Shown: piece after piece, positions 42,594-49,690 of the stretch | Layout of the letters: each line of letters opens with the position of its first letter | Numbering within the stretch: position 1 is the stretch's first letter | NCBI GenBank assembly: GCA_002328835.1 | Contig: DCWN01000032.1 | Coordinates: 18,509-71,194 of the forward strand | Direction of reading: 5' to 3' | Origin: Acidobacteria bacterium UBA2161 | Lineage (GTDB): Bacteria > Acidobacteriota > Vicinamibacteria > Vicinamibacterales > UBA823 | Length of the DNA stretch: 52,686 nucleotides | Made by a program: the position numbers and the translations under genes | Notes under the pieces: model-generated | The model's database searches: none | Told to the model about the DNA's origin: nothing | The model's input: only the letters and a program-made list of their open reading frames with translations

Positions 42594-43751
42594 TCAGGAG
42601 CGACTCAACCGGCGGGCGGACGCCTCCCGAAGGGTCCGTTCGTATACATCTAGATACTCGGCGGCGCAGACGGCTGGCCTGAAGCGCGCGTCGATGATCC
42701 GCGCGGCTTCCGGACCCGCACGCGGTGTGTCGCGCGCCAGCACGGATCGAACCGCCACCGCCAGAGCCGACGGATCTTCCACCGTGAAGAGCGTCATGTC
42801 GTCCGGAAAAAACGACTGGACCTCCGTGGAACCCGCCGTTGCGCTGGCCACGACGGGGGTGCCACAGGCGAGCGCCTCGATCGACACGCTTCCCCACGAC
42901 TCCAGCCGGGATGGCAGCACGAAGAGGTCAGCAGCCGCGTAGTATCGCCAGAGCCGGGCATTGTCGATCCGTCCAAGGAATCGGACGGATCGCGCTAGCT
43001 GGAGTTCCGCAACCCGGCGCTCGAAGTCTGCTCGGAGAGCCCCCTGTCCAATGATCCACAGCGTCGCCCTTGGGCTGTCGGCGAGAATGGCAGGCATGGC
43101 TGAAAGCAGGTCCGGATACCCGGCGACCTCGTGGAGCCGCTTGACCGTCAGCAGCAACGGGCCGGCACCGACACCGAGCTCGCACCGAATCTGGCGGCGC
43201 TCCTCCTCCGGAACAACCCGAAACGCCTCCACCACCGGTGCGTGAATGACCGTTGATGGGTCGGTCGCCAGCCCGAGCGAGCGCGCATGCGTCAACAGGG
43301 CTCGACTGTAGAAGACGCGATGTGACGCTCCGGTGACTGTGTCGGCGAACCGCCGGTGCGACGCCGGCTCGTGGTGCCAGATGTCGGTGCCGTAGAGGGT
43401 GATGATGCGCGGGGTCGCCCGCCACCGCGCCACCCGCGACGCGACCTCGATCATGAGCCCATTGCTGTGCAGGTGGATGAGATCCGCTCCGCGCAACGCT
43501 CGGCTCAGTCCCAACCCGATCCGCACGCCGGCCAGTATGGCTCCGGCCCGGCTTCGGTGAAACAGGCCGCTGCCCCGACGTGGAATGTGTGTGATCGGTG
43601 TCACACCGGCGACCGCCGAACCGGCGGTCGGATGGGACACGAATGCGGTGTCCACTCCGTGCCCCCGGAGCTCTCTGGCCAACAGCGACGGAAGCAGCGA
43701 ATTGGCAGCCTGCACCGGCAGCGCGACCGGACTGACCATGCACACGCGCAT
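42594..43751 (-). CDS. Glycosyltransferase family 4 (GT-B)
   Basis: A 385-residue GT-B transferase. VCMVSPVALPVQAANSLLPSLLARELRGHG starts the acceptor domain; LIHLHSNGLMIEVASR and ITLYGTDIWHHEP follow, and the donor domain has LLLTVKRLHEVAGYPDLLSAM, WIIGQGALRADFERRVAEL and FVLPSRLESWGSVSIEALACGTPVVA with the conserved Glu pair. The ATG is only five bases from a palindromic TATAAT shared with the divergent flippase gene. It faces the GT-C gene at 41230 tail to tail. Confidence 0.9.
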   Translation of the reverse strand: MRVCMVSPVALPVQAANSLLPSLLARELRGHGVDTAFVSHPTAGSAVAGVTPITHIPRRGSGLFHRSRAGAILAGVRIGLGLSRALRGADLIHLHSNGLMIEVASRVARWRATPRIITLYGTDIWHHEPASHRRFADTVTGASHRVFYSRALLTHARSLGLATDPSTVIHAPVVEAFRVVPEEERRQIRCELGVGAGPLLLTVKRLHEVAGYPDLLSAMPAILADSPRATLWIIGQGALRADFERRVAELQLARSVRFLGRIDNARLWRYYAAADLFVLPSRLESWGSVSIEALACGTPVVASATAGSTEVQSFFPDDMTLFTVEDPSALAVAVRSVLARDTPRAGPEAARIIDARFRPAVCAAEYLDVYERTLREASARRLSRS

Positions 43752-43755
43752 GACG

Positions 43756-43765
43756 GATTATAATC
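43756..43765. promoter_or_regulatory. Palindromic -10 element shared by two divergent genes
   Basis: GATTATAATC is a perfect palindrome and reads TATAAT on both strands (plus 43759-43764, minus 43762-43757). It lies eight bases before the flippase ATG (43773) and five bases before the glycosyltransferase ATG (43751), in an intergenic space of only 21 bases. Either transcript would be leaderless or nearly so. Confidence 0.5.
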
Positions 43766-43772
43766 TGTCTGA

Positions 43773-45281
43773 ATGTTCGACAACGTCCGTCGTATCTTCG
43801 GGCATCTGCTCGTCTACGGTTCCGCGGACGTAGCGATTCTCGCAGTCAACTTTCTCCTCCTGCCGGTCTACACGCGCGTCTTGTCTCCGTCGGAGTACGG
43901 CGTGTTGGCGCTCGTCCTCGTGCTCGAAGCGGTTCTCAAGCCCTTGTACCGATGGGGTCTGGATACCGCCTTCCTGCGGCTCTATTACGATTTCCCCGAT
44001 GAGGCGGGACGCCGCACTCTCGCCGGCACGATCATCCTCTTCCTCTTGGGTGCGAACGGCGGGTTGACGCTTCTGCTCCTCGCAGTGGCGCCCGCGATCA
44101 GCGGCGCACTGTTCGGCGTCCTGGATCATACGATGACGCTCTCGCTGTTGTTCGCCAACAGCTTCATCGCCAGCTTCATTTTCCCACCGTTGACACGACT
44201 GCGAATCCAGGAGCGGTCACGAGCATACGCCACGCTGACCTTCGTGCGATCCCTTGGCACGGTCATCGTGCGCCTGGTGTTCGTCGTCGGCTTGCGGTGG
44301 AGCGTCACAGGCATCGTCCTGGCCGACGTGGTGGTGTCGACCCTGATGGTCGCCGGTCTCGGCCGGACCATTCTTGCCATGGCGAATTGGCGGTTCTCTC
44401 GTTCGGTGGCGCGGGAGATGCTTCGGTATGGCCTCCCGCGAGTGCCGCAGGGCCTCATGCACCAGGGCATGGCGATGAGCGATCGTTTCTTTCTCGGTCT
44501 GTATCTCCCGTTGGGACAGGTAGGCGTGTACTTGATCGGTACCAGCATCGCCTCGCTGGTCAAGCTCTACCCCGTGGCGCTGGGTGCGGCCTGGATGCCG
44601 TTTGCCTTCGACTCGATGCGGCGCGCCGACGCACCGCAGTTGTTCGGTCGCCTCGCCAGCTATGCCTTCGCCGTCCTCGCCTTCCTCACGCTCGCGCTGG
44701 CCTGCCTCGCGGAACCGGTCGTGGAGTTGATGACGCCTGACATGTTCCGCGGCGCGGCACGGGTCGTGCCGCTACTGGCCCTGGGCATGGCCATCCAGTC
44801 GACCTCGACCTTTCTGTCGACTTCGATCAACGTCTCGAAGCGTACCCACGCCTACCCGATCGCCACCGCTGTCGCCGGAATGGCAAGCATCGGCGGGTAC
44901 TTCGTGCTGATCCCTCGATGGGGTCTCTTCGGCGCAGCCGGTGCCGTCGTCGTCGGGCAAGTCGTGCTCGTCGTCACATTAGGCTACTTCGCACAGCGCT
45001 ACTTTGCCATCGCCTATGAATGGATCCGGCTTGCGAAGGCCGCGGCAACGGCCGCGGCGCTCTATGGGATAATGGTCGTGGCGTCGCCGGCGTCGACCGC
45101 CACGGCGCTCGGCGTGGCGGTCGCCCTGCTGGCAGCCTATCCGGTCGGCCTAATCGTCCTCGGGTTCTTCAAGACGAGCGAGCTTCGGGAGATCCGGCAG
45201 TTGCTGGCGAGCCTCCGAACCGCCACTGCCTCGGACGTGCGGGTGCCCTCCGCACGTGAGGAGCGAGGCCGCTTGATGTAG
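43773..45281 (+). CDS. Wzx-type oligosaccharide flippase (MATE/MOP superfamily)
   Basis: A 502-residue polytopic protein with about 12-14 helices. The start FGHLLVYGSADVAILAVNFLLLPVYTRVLSPSEYGVLALVLVL is the standard polysaccharide-synthesis/Wzx beginning, and the second half has SDRFFLGLYLPLGQVGVYLIG, typical of the family. It should move undecaprenyl-linked repeat units across the inner membrane. First gene of the long plus-strand run to the window's end; starts eight bases after the shared TATAAT. No matching polymerase lies next to it; the ligase/polymerase-like protein at 58 is 43 kb away. Confidence 0.9.
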   Translation: MFDNVRRIFGHLLVYGSADVAILAVNFLLLPVYTRVLSPSEYGVLALVLVLEAVLKPLYRWGLDTAFLRLYYDFPDEAGRRTLAGTIILFLLGANGGLTLLLLAVAPAISGALFGVLDHTMTLSLLFANSFIASFIFPPLTRLRIQERSRAYATLTFVRSLGTVIVRLVFVVGLRWSVTGIVLADVVVSTLMVAGLGRTILAMANWRFSRSVAREMLRYGLPRVPQGLMHQGMAMSDRFFLGLYLPLGQVGVYLIGTSIASLVKLYPVALGAAWMPFAFDSMRRADAPQLFGRLASYAFAVLAFLTLALACLAEPVVELMTPDMFRGAARVVPLLALGMAIQSTSTFLSTSINVSKRTHAYPIATAVAGMASIGGYFVLIPRWGLFGAAGAVVVGQVVLVVTLGYFAQRYFAIAYEWIRLAKAAATAAALYGIMVVASPASTATALGVAVALLAAYPVGLIVLGFFKTSELREIRQLLASLRTATASDVRVPSAREERGRLM

Positions 45282-45303
45282 ACGCGGTTCCACGACCACT
45301 GCG

Positions 45304-46140
45304 ATGCGGATTATCGACCCGGAAGCTATAGAACGCCACGGCGCCGAGAGGTTTCGGTCCGAGTACCATTACGCTGTGTTCGAGTACTGGCGCTCGGCCA
45401 AGTTGCTGCGTTACTTGACGAATGCCGGCATCACGCGCCTCGGCCGAATGCTCGATGACGGCTGCGGCGGTGGCGGCATGAGCGTTTCGTTCGCCGAAGA
45501 GGCTGAATCGGTCGTCGCCATCGATCTCGCGGATCGTTTCCGGGACGCGGGTACTCGGCTGGCTTCGGAGCAGGGCGGCCCGAAGCCGGCGTTCTCGAGA
45601 GCGGATGGCACGGCGCTGCCGTTTCGCGACGGGAGCTTCGACCTCGTCATCTCTCATGCGGTCATCGAGCATGTCAAGAACCCGGGGGCCTATCTGCGCG
45701 AAGCGCGGCGGGTCCTCCGGCCGGGCGGACGACTCTTTCTCGAAACGGCTCCGTATCTGTCGCCGAGCGGAGTCCACCTCCCGCGGTTGCGGTTCCCGAT
45801 TCCACCGCACCTGCTCCTCGGCCGTCGGCTGGCCTTTCGACTGTGTTGGTGGCTCGCCCGCCACGCGCCGGGTACCTTCCGCGTACCGGTGGGCGGCTCC
45901 TCGTTCCTCGCGCAGGCGCGACGCGGCGAAGCGAAGATCGACGACCTCTATTACCTGGTTACACTCAATAACCTCCGTCAGCACATTTCCGAAGCTGGAT
46001 TCACGCTGGTTCGCGAGGACCTGGAAATCAGCAAGCTCGCGCGTCGAACGTTGCCGCGATGGCTCGTCGACCAGATCCCGGACCTCCCGATCGGTCGAGA
46101 TGTCCTGATCACGAACATGGAATACGTGCTGGCCTGTTGA
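45304..46140 (+). CDS. SAM-dependent class I methyltransferase
   Basis: A 278-residue methyltransferase. RMLDDGCGGGGMSVSFAEEAESVVAIDLADR holds the SAM loop and acidic strand 2; FRDGSFDLVISHAVIEHVKNP and RRVLRPGGRLFLETAPYLSPSG follow. HLPRLRFPIPPHLLLGRRLAFRLCWWLARH may be a membrane-associated insert. Starts 22 bases after the flippase stop and ends 11 bases before the deacetylase start, so all three are probably one operon. Substrate not known. Confidence 0.88.
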   Translation: MRIIDPEAIERHGAERFRSEYHYAVFEYWRSAKLLRYLTNAGITRLGRMLDDGCGGGGMSVSFAEEAESVVAIDLADRFRDAGTRLASEQGGPKPAFSRADGTALPFRDGSFDLVISHAVIEHVKNPGAYLREARRVLRPGGRLFLETAPYLSPSGVHLPRLRFPIPPHLLLGRRLAFRLCWWLARHAPGTFRVPVGGSSFLAQARRGEAKIDDLYYLVTLNNLRQHISEAGFTLVREDLEISKLARRTLPRWLVDQIPDLPIGRDVLITNMEYVLAC

Positions 46141-46151
46141 CCGCCGCGGCA

Positions 46152-47180
46152 ATGAAGCTGATCCTCACCGTCGATACCGAAGCCGATGATCAGTGGGAGA
46201 CCGACGCGTCCCTGACCACGACCAACCTCGAGCACGTGCCGCGATTCCAGGCGCTCTGTGAGCGCTTTGAATTTCCGCCGACCTACCTCTGCACGCACGA
46301 AGTGATCACGAGCGCCGTGTTCAACAAGACGCTGCGTCGCCCGGCGCGTGCCGGCCGCGCCGAGATCGGTGCACATCTCCACCCCTGGTCCACGCCGCCG
46401 TTCGACGCCGCCTGGGACGACGGCGGACGCGGGCGTACCTATCCGTCTGAGCTCCCCGAAGATCTGCTCCACGCCAAGCTGGCTTCGCTGACCGAGGTGC
46501 TCGGCGACCGGCTCGGACATCAGCCGACGAGCTACCGAGCCGGTCGGTGGGGCTTCTCGACCGCGCAGGTCACTGCGCTCTGCAAGCTCGGATACACGGT
46601 CGATTGCTCCGTGACGCCGCCCGTGTCCTGGGCCGGAGATCTCGGCCTGCGCAACGGTGGCCCTGACTTCACGCGTGCGCCGCTGGCCCCCTACTCCCTC
46701 TCCCGGCACGATGTGTGTCGCTCGGGATCGTCCAAGTTGCTCGAGGTGCCGGTCACGATCGTCCACACGAGCAGCCTGATGCGACGGTGGCGCCGGCTCC
46801 GCCGCTGGTTCCGTCATCACCGACGCGCCTGGCCGGCCCGCGCCGGAGACCGGCTCTTCCGCTTGGCGCCACAGTGGTTTCGGCCGTCTCCGCAGATGTC
46901 GGCCCAAAGGCTGATCGCGGTCTACGAGACAGCAAACGCGCTGGGGGTCCCGGCCGTCGAGATGATCCTGCATTCGTCCGAGCTCATGCCGGGCGGCCCG
47001 CCCTACGACCGGACGTCGGCCGCGGTGGACGATCTGTTCCAGCGGCTCGAAATCACGTTCAGTCACCTCTCGGCGCGCGGCGTCGAGGGCATGACCCTGG
47101 CCGAGTTCGCCCGCCCGCGCTCGGCCACCGGCCGCGCGAAGTCGCTGCGCGCCATCGAATCGTACATCGCCAGGTCGTAG
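46152..47180 (+). CDS. Polysaccharide deacetylase-like protein (NodB fold)
   Basis: A 342-residue protein. ILTVDTEADDQWE at the N-terminus carries the first acidic metal/catalytic motif (Asp8), and EIGAHLHPWSTPPF the two metal-binding His (His75, His77); YRAGRWGFSTAQV and VEMILHSSELMPGG are later family blocks. This resembles the WalW-type deacetylases of LPS loci, which remove N-acetyl groups from sugars. The ATG at 46152 was chosen over upstream open sequence because it starts right at the first strand. No signal peptide, so it probably acts on cytoplasmic intermediates. Confidence 0.85.
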   Translation: MKLILTVDTEADDQWETDASLTTTNLEHVPRFQALCERFEFPPTYLCTHEVITSAVFNKTLRRPARAGRAEIGAHLHPWSTPPFDAAWDDGGRGRTYPSELPEDLLHAKLASLTEVLGDRLGHQPTSYRAGRWGFSTAQVTALCKLGYTVDCSVTPPVSWAGDLGLRNGGPDFTRAPLAPYSLSRHDVCRSGSSKLLEVPVTIVHTSSLMRRWRRLRRWFRHHRRAWPARAGDRLFRLAPQWFRPSPQMSAQRLIAVYETANALGVPAVEMILHSSELMPGGPPYDRTSAAVDDLFQRLEITFSHLSARGVEGMTLAEFARPRSATGRAKSLRAIESYIARS

Positions 47181-47203
47181 GGATTCGGTGGGACACCTGT
47201 CCG

Positions 47204-48574
47204 ATGATGATGACGAGACTGGCCTGGTTCACGCCGCTGCCGCCGGAGCGCTCCGGCATCTCGGCCTACAGCGCGGAGTTGCTGCCGGCTCTCGCCGAAG
47301 AGTACTCGATCGACGTCTTCACCGAATCGCCGTCTGCGTGCCGGCCAGCCGGCGTCGACCTCCTCGATGCGCATGACTTCGTCTGGAAACATCAGCGGCA
47401 CCCCTACGACCTCGCCGTCTACCAACTCGGGAACGCGACTTGCCATGACTACATGTGGCCCTACCTTTTCCGATTCCCCGGGCTAGTCGTTCTCCACGAC
47501 GGACAGCTGCACTTCGCGAGAGCCAGACTCCTCCAGCAACAGGAGCGCTGTGAGGACTACCGCGCCGAGTTCACGTTCAACCATCCAGACGTCAAGGCGG
47601 AAGTCGCGGATCTGGGCATCACGGGTCTGTTGGGTTCCCTGCATTATTTCTGGCCGATGCTCCGCACAGTGGTCGAAGCGTCACGATGCGTCGCCGTCCA
47701 CAGCCACTGGCTCGCGACCGACCTTCGAGCAGAATTTCCCGAGGCGACGATTGCCAACCTGTGCATGGGGGTCCCGGCAGGAACTCCGGGCGCCAGCCCC
47801 GGCACCATTCGGACCCGCCATGCGATTCCCGAGAATGCCGTGGTCTTCGCGGCTTTCGGACGGATCACGCCGGAGAAGCGCATTACGCAGATCCTTCAGG
47901 CACTGGCTGCGATCGGCGAAGGCGAAACGCCGATACACCTGCTGCTGGTCGGCGCATCGGCCCCGTACTATGATCCGGTTGCCGATGCGCGATCGCTCGG
48001 TGTCTCGGACCGGGTGACGCTCACCGGATTCGTCGACGAGGCCGACCTGGCCGACTACCTCGAGTGCGCGGATATCTGTCTCTGCCTCCGGTGGCCGTCC
48101 GCCCGGGAAACGTCGGCCTCCTGGCTGCGATGCCTGGCGGCCGGCAAGGCGACCATCGTCACCGACCTGGTCCACACGGTCCAGGTGCCCTCACTCGATC
48201 CCAGATCGTGGAAGCCCCAGCACGCGCCGGCGATCGGCGAAGGCGCCCCGGACGGCCGCCCGGTCGAACCGATCTGCGTCAGCCTCGACATTCTCGACGA
48301 GGATCATTCTCTCCGGCTGGCGATGAGGCGGCTAGCCCAGGACGACGCACTGCGCTCGCAGTTGGGCCGCCAAGCATATGCGTACTGGCAACGTCACCAC
48401 ACGCTCGATCGAATGGTGTCCGACTACCAGGCGCTGCTCGGCCGGGCCCTCGCCATCCAGCCACCCGCGGAAGATCTTCCCCGGCACCTCCGTCAGGATG
48501 GCCTCGAACGCGCGCTGACCTTCGCGGCCGAGGGCGGATACCCTGAGAATCCGTTCGACCCGCGCGCCCGGTAG
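47204..48574 (+). CDS. Glycosyltransferase family 4 (GT-B)
   Basis: A 456-residue GT-B transferase that starts with three Met codons in a row (ATGATGATG). RLAWFTPLPPERSGISAYSAELLPAL is the acceptor loop; HDGQLHFARARLLQQQERCEDY is an insert known from a GT4 subgroup; AVVFAAFGRITPEKRITQILQAL, LLLVGASAPYYDPVADARSL, RVTLTGFVDEADLADYLECAD and RWPSARETSASWLRCLAAGKATIVT form the donor site. The frame is open well upstream into the deacetylase gene, but the cluster of ATG codons at 47204-47212 gives the family start. 23 bases after the deacetylase stop. Confidence 0.88.
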   Translation: MMMTRLAWFTPLPPERSGISAYSAELLPALAEEYSIDVFTESPSACRPAGVDLLDAHDFVWKHQRHPYDLAVYQLGNATCHDYMWPYLFRFPGLVVLHDGQLHFARARLLQQQERCEDYRAEFTFNHPDVKAEVADLGITGLLGSLHYFWPMLRTVVEASRCVAVHSHWLATDLRAEFPEATIANLCMGVPAGTPGASPGTIRTRHAIPENAVVFAAFGRITPEKRITQILQALAAIGEGETPIHLLLVGASAPYYDPVADARSLGVSDRVTLTGFVDEADLADYLECADICLCLRWPSARETSASWLRCLAAGKATIVTDLVHTVQVPSLDPRSWKPQHAPAIGEGAPDGRPVEPICVSLDILDEDHSLRLAMRRLAQDDALRSQLGRQAYAYWQRHHTLDRMVSDYQALLGRALAIQPPAEDLPRHLRQDGLERALTFAAEGGYPENPFDPRAR

Positions 48575-48606
48575 ACGGTAACTTCATTGCTACCAATAGG
48601 TTAGCC

Positions 48607-48636
48607 TTGACTTCGCACCGCCGCAAAAAGTAGGCT
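48607..48636 (+). promoter_or_regulatory. Putative thiSG promoter
   Basis: TTGACT (48607-48612), 18-base spacer, TAGGCT (48631-48636), a layout like the gmhA promoter. It ends seven bases before the TTG start of thiS. The -10 is weak (three of six). No TPP riboswitch is seen in the 69 bases before thiS. Confidence 0.3.
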
Positions 48637-48643
48637 CAGACGG

Positions 48644-48850
48644 TTGACCATCACGCTCAATGGCGAACGGTTCGAACTCGACGCATCCATGAACGTCACC
48701 CAGTTACTCGAACAGCTGGACATCGACCCTCGGCGCGTGGCGGTCGAGCACAATCTCACCGTCTTGAAGCGCCCGGCCTTCGATTCCACCATGGTCGCCG
48801 AAGGGGATCAGATCGAGATCGTGAACTTCGTCGGCGGAGGTATGCGATGA
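48644..48850 (+). CDS. thiS: Sulfur carrier protein ThiS (with extra C-terminal residues)
   Basis: A 68-residue ubiquitin-fold sulfur carrier. ITLNGERFELDASMNVTQLLEQLDID, VAVEHNLTVLKR and AEGDQIEIVNFVGGG match ThiS. The family normally ends exactly in Gly-Gly, which is adenylated by ThiF and thiocarboxylated; here the chain continues as Gly-Met-Arg because the stop is read in the overlap with thiG (ATGA). The TTG start is the only usable one near the first strand. It may still be processed or be tolerated; either needs a test. Coupled to thiG. Confidence 0.9.
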   Translation: MTITLNGERFELDASMNVTQLLEQLDIDPRRVAVEHNLTVLKRPAFDSTMVAEGDQIEIVNFVGGGMR

Positions 48851-49626
48851 CTGACACGCCGCTGGCCATCGCCGGCCGAGCATTCCGCTCTCGTCTGCTC
48901 GTCGGCACGGGGAAGTACCCCTCGAACGACGTCATGGTCCGAGCCCACGAAGCGTCCGGCGCCGAACTCATCACCGTCGCCGTTCGACGGGTCAACATCA
49001 GCGATCGCAGCAAGGGCTCGCTGCTGGATCACATCGATACGGCGAAGTACAGCCTGCTCCCGAACACGGCGGGATGCTACACCGCAGAGGACGCCATCCG
49101 TACGGCGAAGCTGGGACGGGAAGCCGGGCTGTCCAACTGGGTCAAGCTCGAGGTCATCGGGGACGAGCGCACCCTGTTTCCGGACAACGAAGCGCTGATC
49201 ACGGCCACGTGCGAACTCGTCAGGGACGGCTTCGTCGTCCTGCCCTATACGAATGACGACCCCGTCGCCTGCCGGAAGCTCGAGGACGCAGGTGCGGCCG
49301 CGGTGATGCCACTCGGGGCGCCCATCGGATCCGGCCTGGGCATCCAGAACCCGAATAACATCGAGATCATCAGAGAAGCCTCTGGCGTGCCGGTCATCGT
49401 GGACGCCGGCGTGGGCACCGCCTCGGACGCCGCGTTCGCCATGGAACTCGGCGTGGACGGCGTCCTCATGAACACTGCCATTGCCGAAGCCACCGACCCG
49501 CCGGCCATGGCCGAAGCGATGTGCCTCGCTGTCCAGTCGGGTCGGCTGGCGTACCTCGCGGGACGGATTCCCAAGAAGCGATACGCGTCGGCCAGTAGCC
49601 CGCTGGAAGGTGTGGTCGGACGATAG
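48847..49626 (+). CDS. thiG: Thiazole synthase
   Basis: A 259-residue TIM-barrel enzyme which makes the thiamine thiazole phosphate from DXP, dehydroglycine and ThiS thiocarboxylate. FRSRLLVGTGKYPSN, ITVAVRRVN, LPNTAGCYTAEDAIRTAKLGRE, NWVKLEVIGD with the Schiff-base Lys100, and VIVDAGVGTASDAAFAMELGVDGVLMNTAIA are all canonical. The thiC, thiE, thiF and thiH/thiO partners are not in the window; the pair sits alone between a glycosyltransferase and a methyltransferase. The plain reading is thiamine synthesis. ATGA overlap with thiS. Confidence 0.96.
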   Translation: MTDTPLAIAGRAFRSRLLVGTGKYPSNDVMVRAHEASGAELITVAVRRVNISDRSKGSLLDHIDTAKYSLLPNTAGCYTAEDAIRTAKLGREAGLSNWVKLEVIGDERTLFPDNEALITATCELVRDGFVVLPYTNDDPVACRKLEDAGAAAVMPLGAPIGSGLGIQNPNNIEIIREASGVPVIVDAGVGTASDAAFAMELGVDGVLMNTAIAEATDPPAMAEAMCLAVQSGRLAYLAGRIPKKRYASASSPLEGVVGR

Positions 49627-49660
49627 GGCAGGCAACAGAGCGCTGTCGGCCGACGTCTGT

Positions 49661-49690
49661 TGACCGACGATGACCGATGACTGACGACTC
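49661..49690. repeat. Tandem 10-base repeat covering a start codon
   Basis: TGACCGACGA and TGACCGATGA (one difference), followed by the related CTGACGACTC. The ATG of the gene at 49677 lies in the second unit. Compare the AATGACG array at 1-24. Confidence 0.65.

Noticed and set aside
48575..48643. A TPP riboswitch before thiS.
   Set aside because: The 69 bases are too few for the full element, and the conserved CTGAGA and ACCTGA-type blocks are missing.
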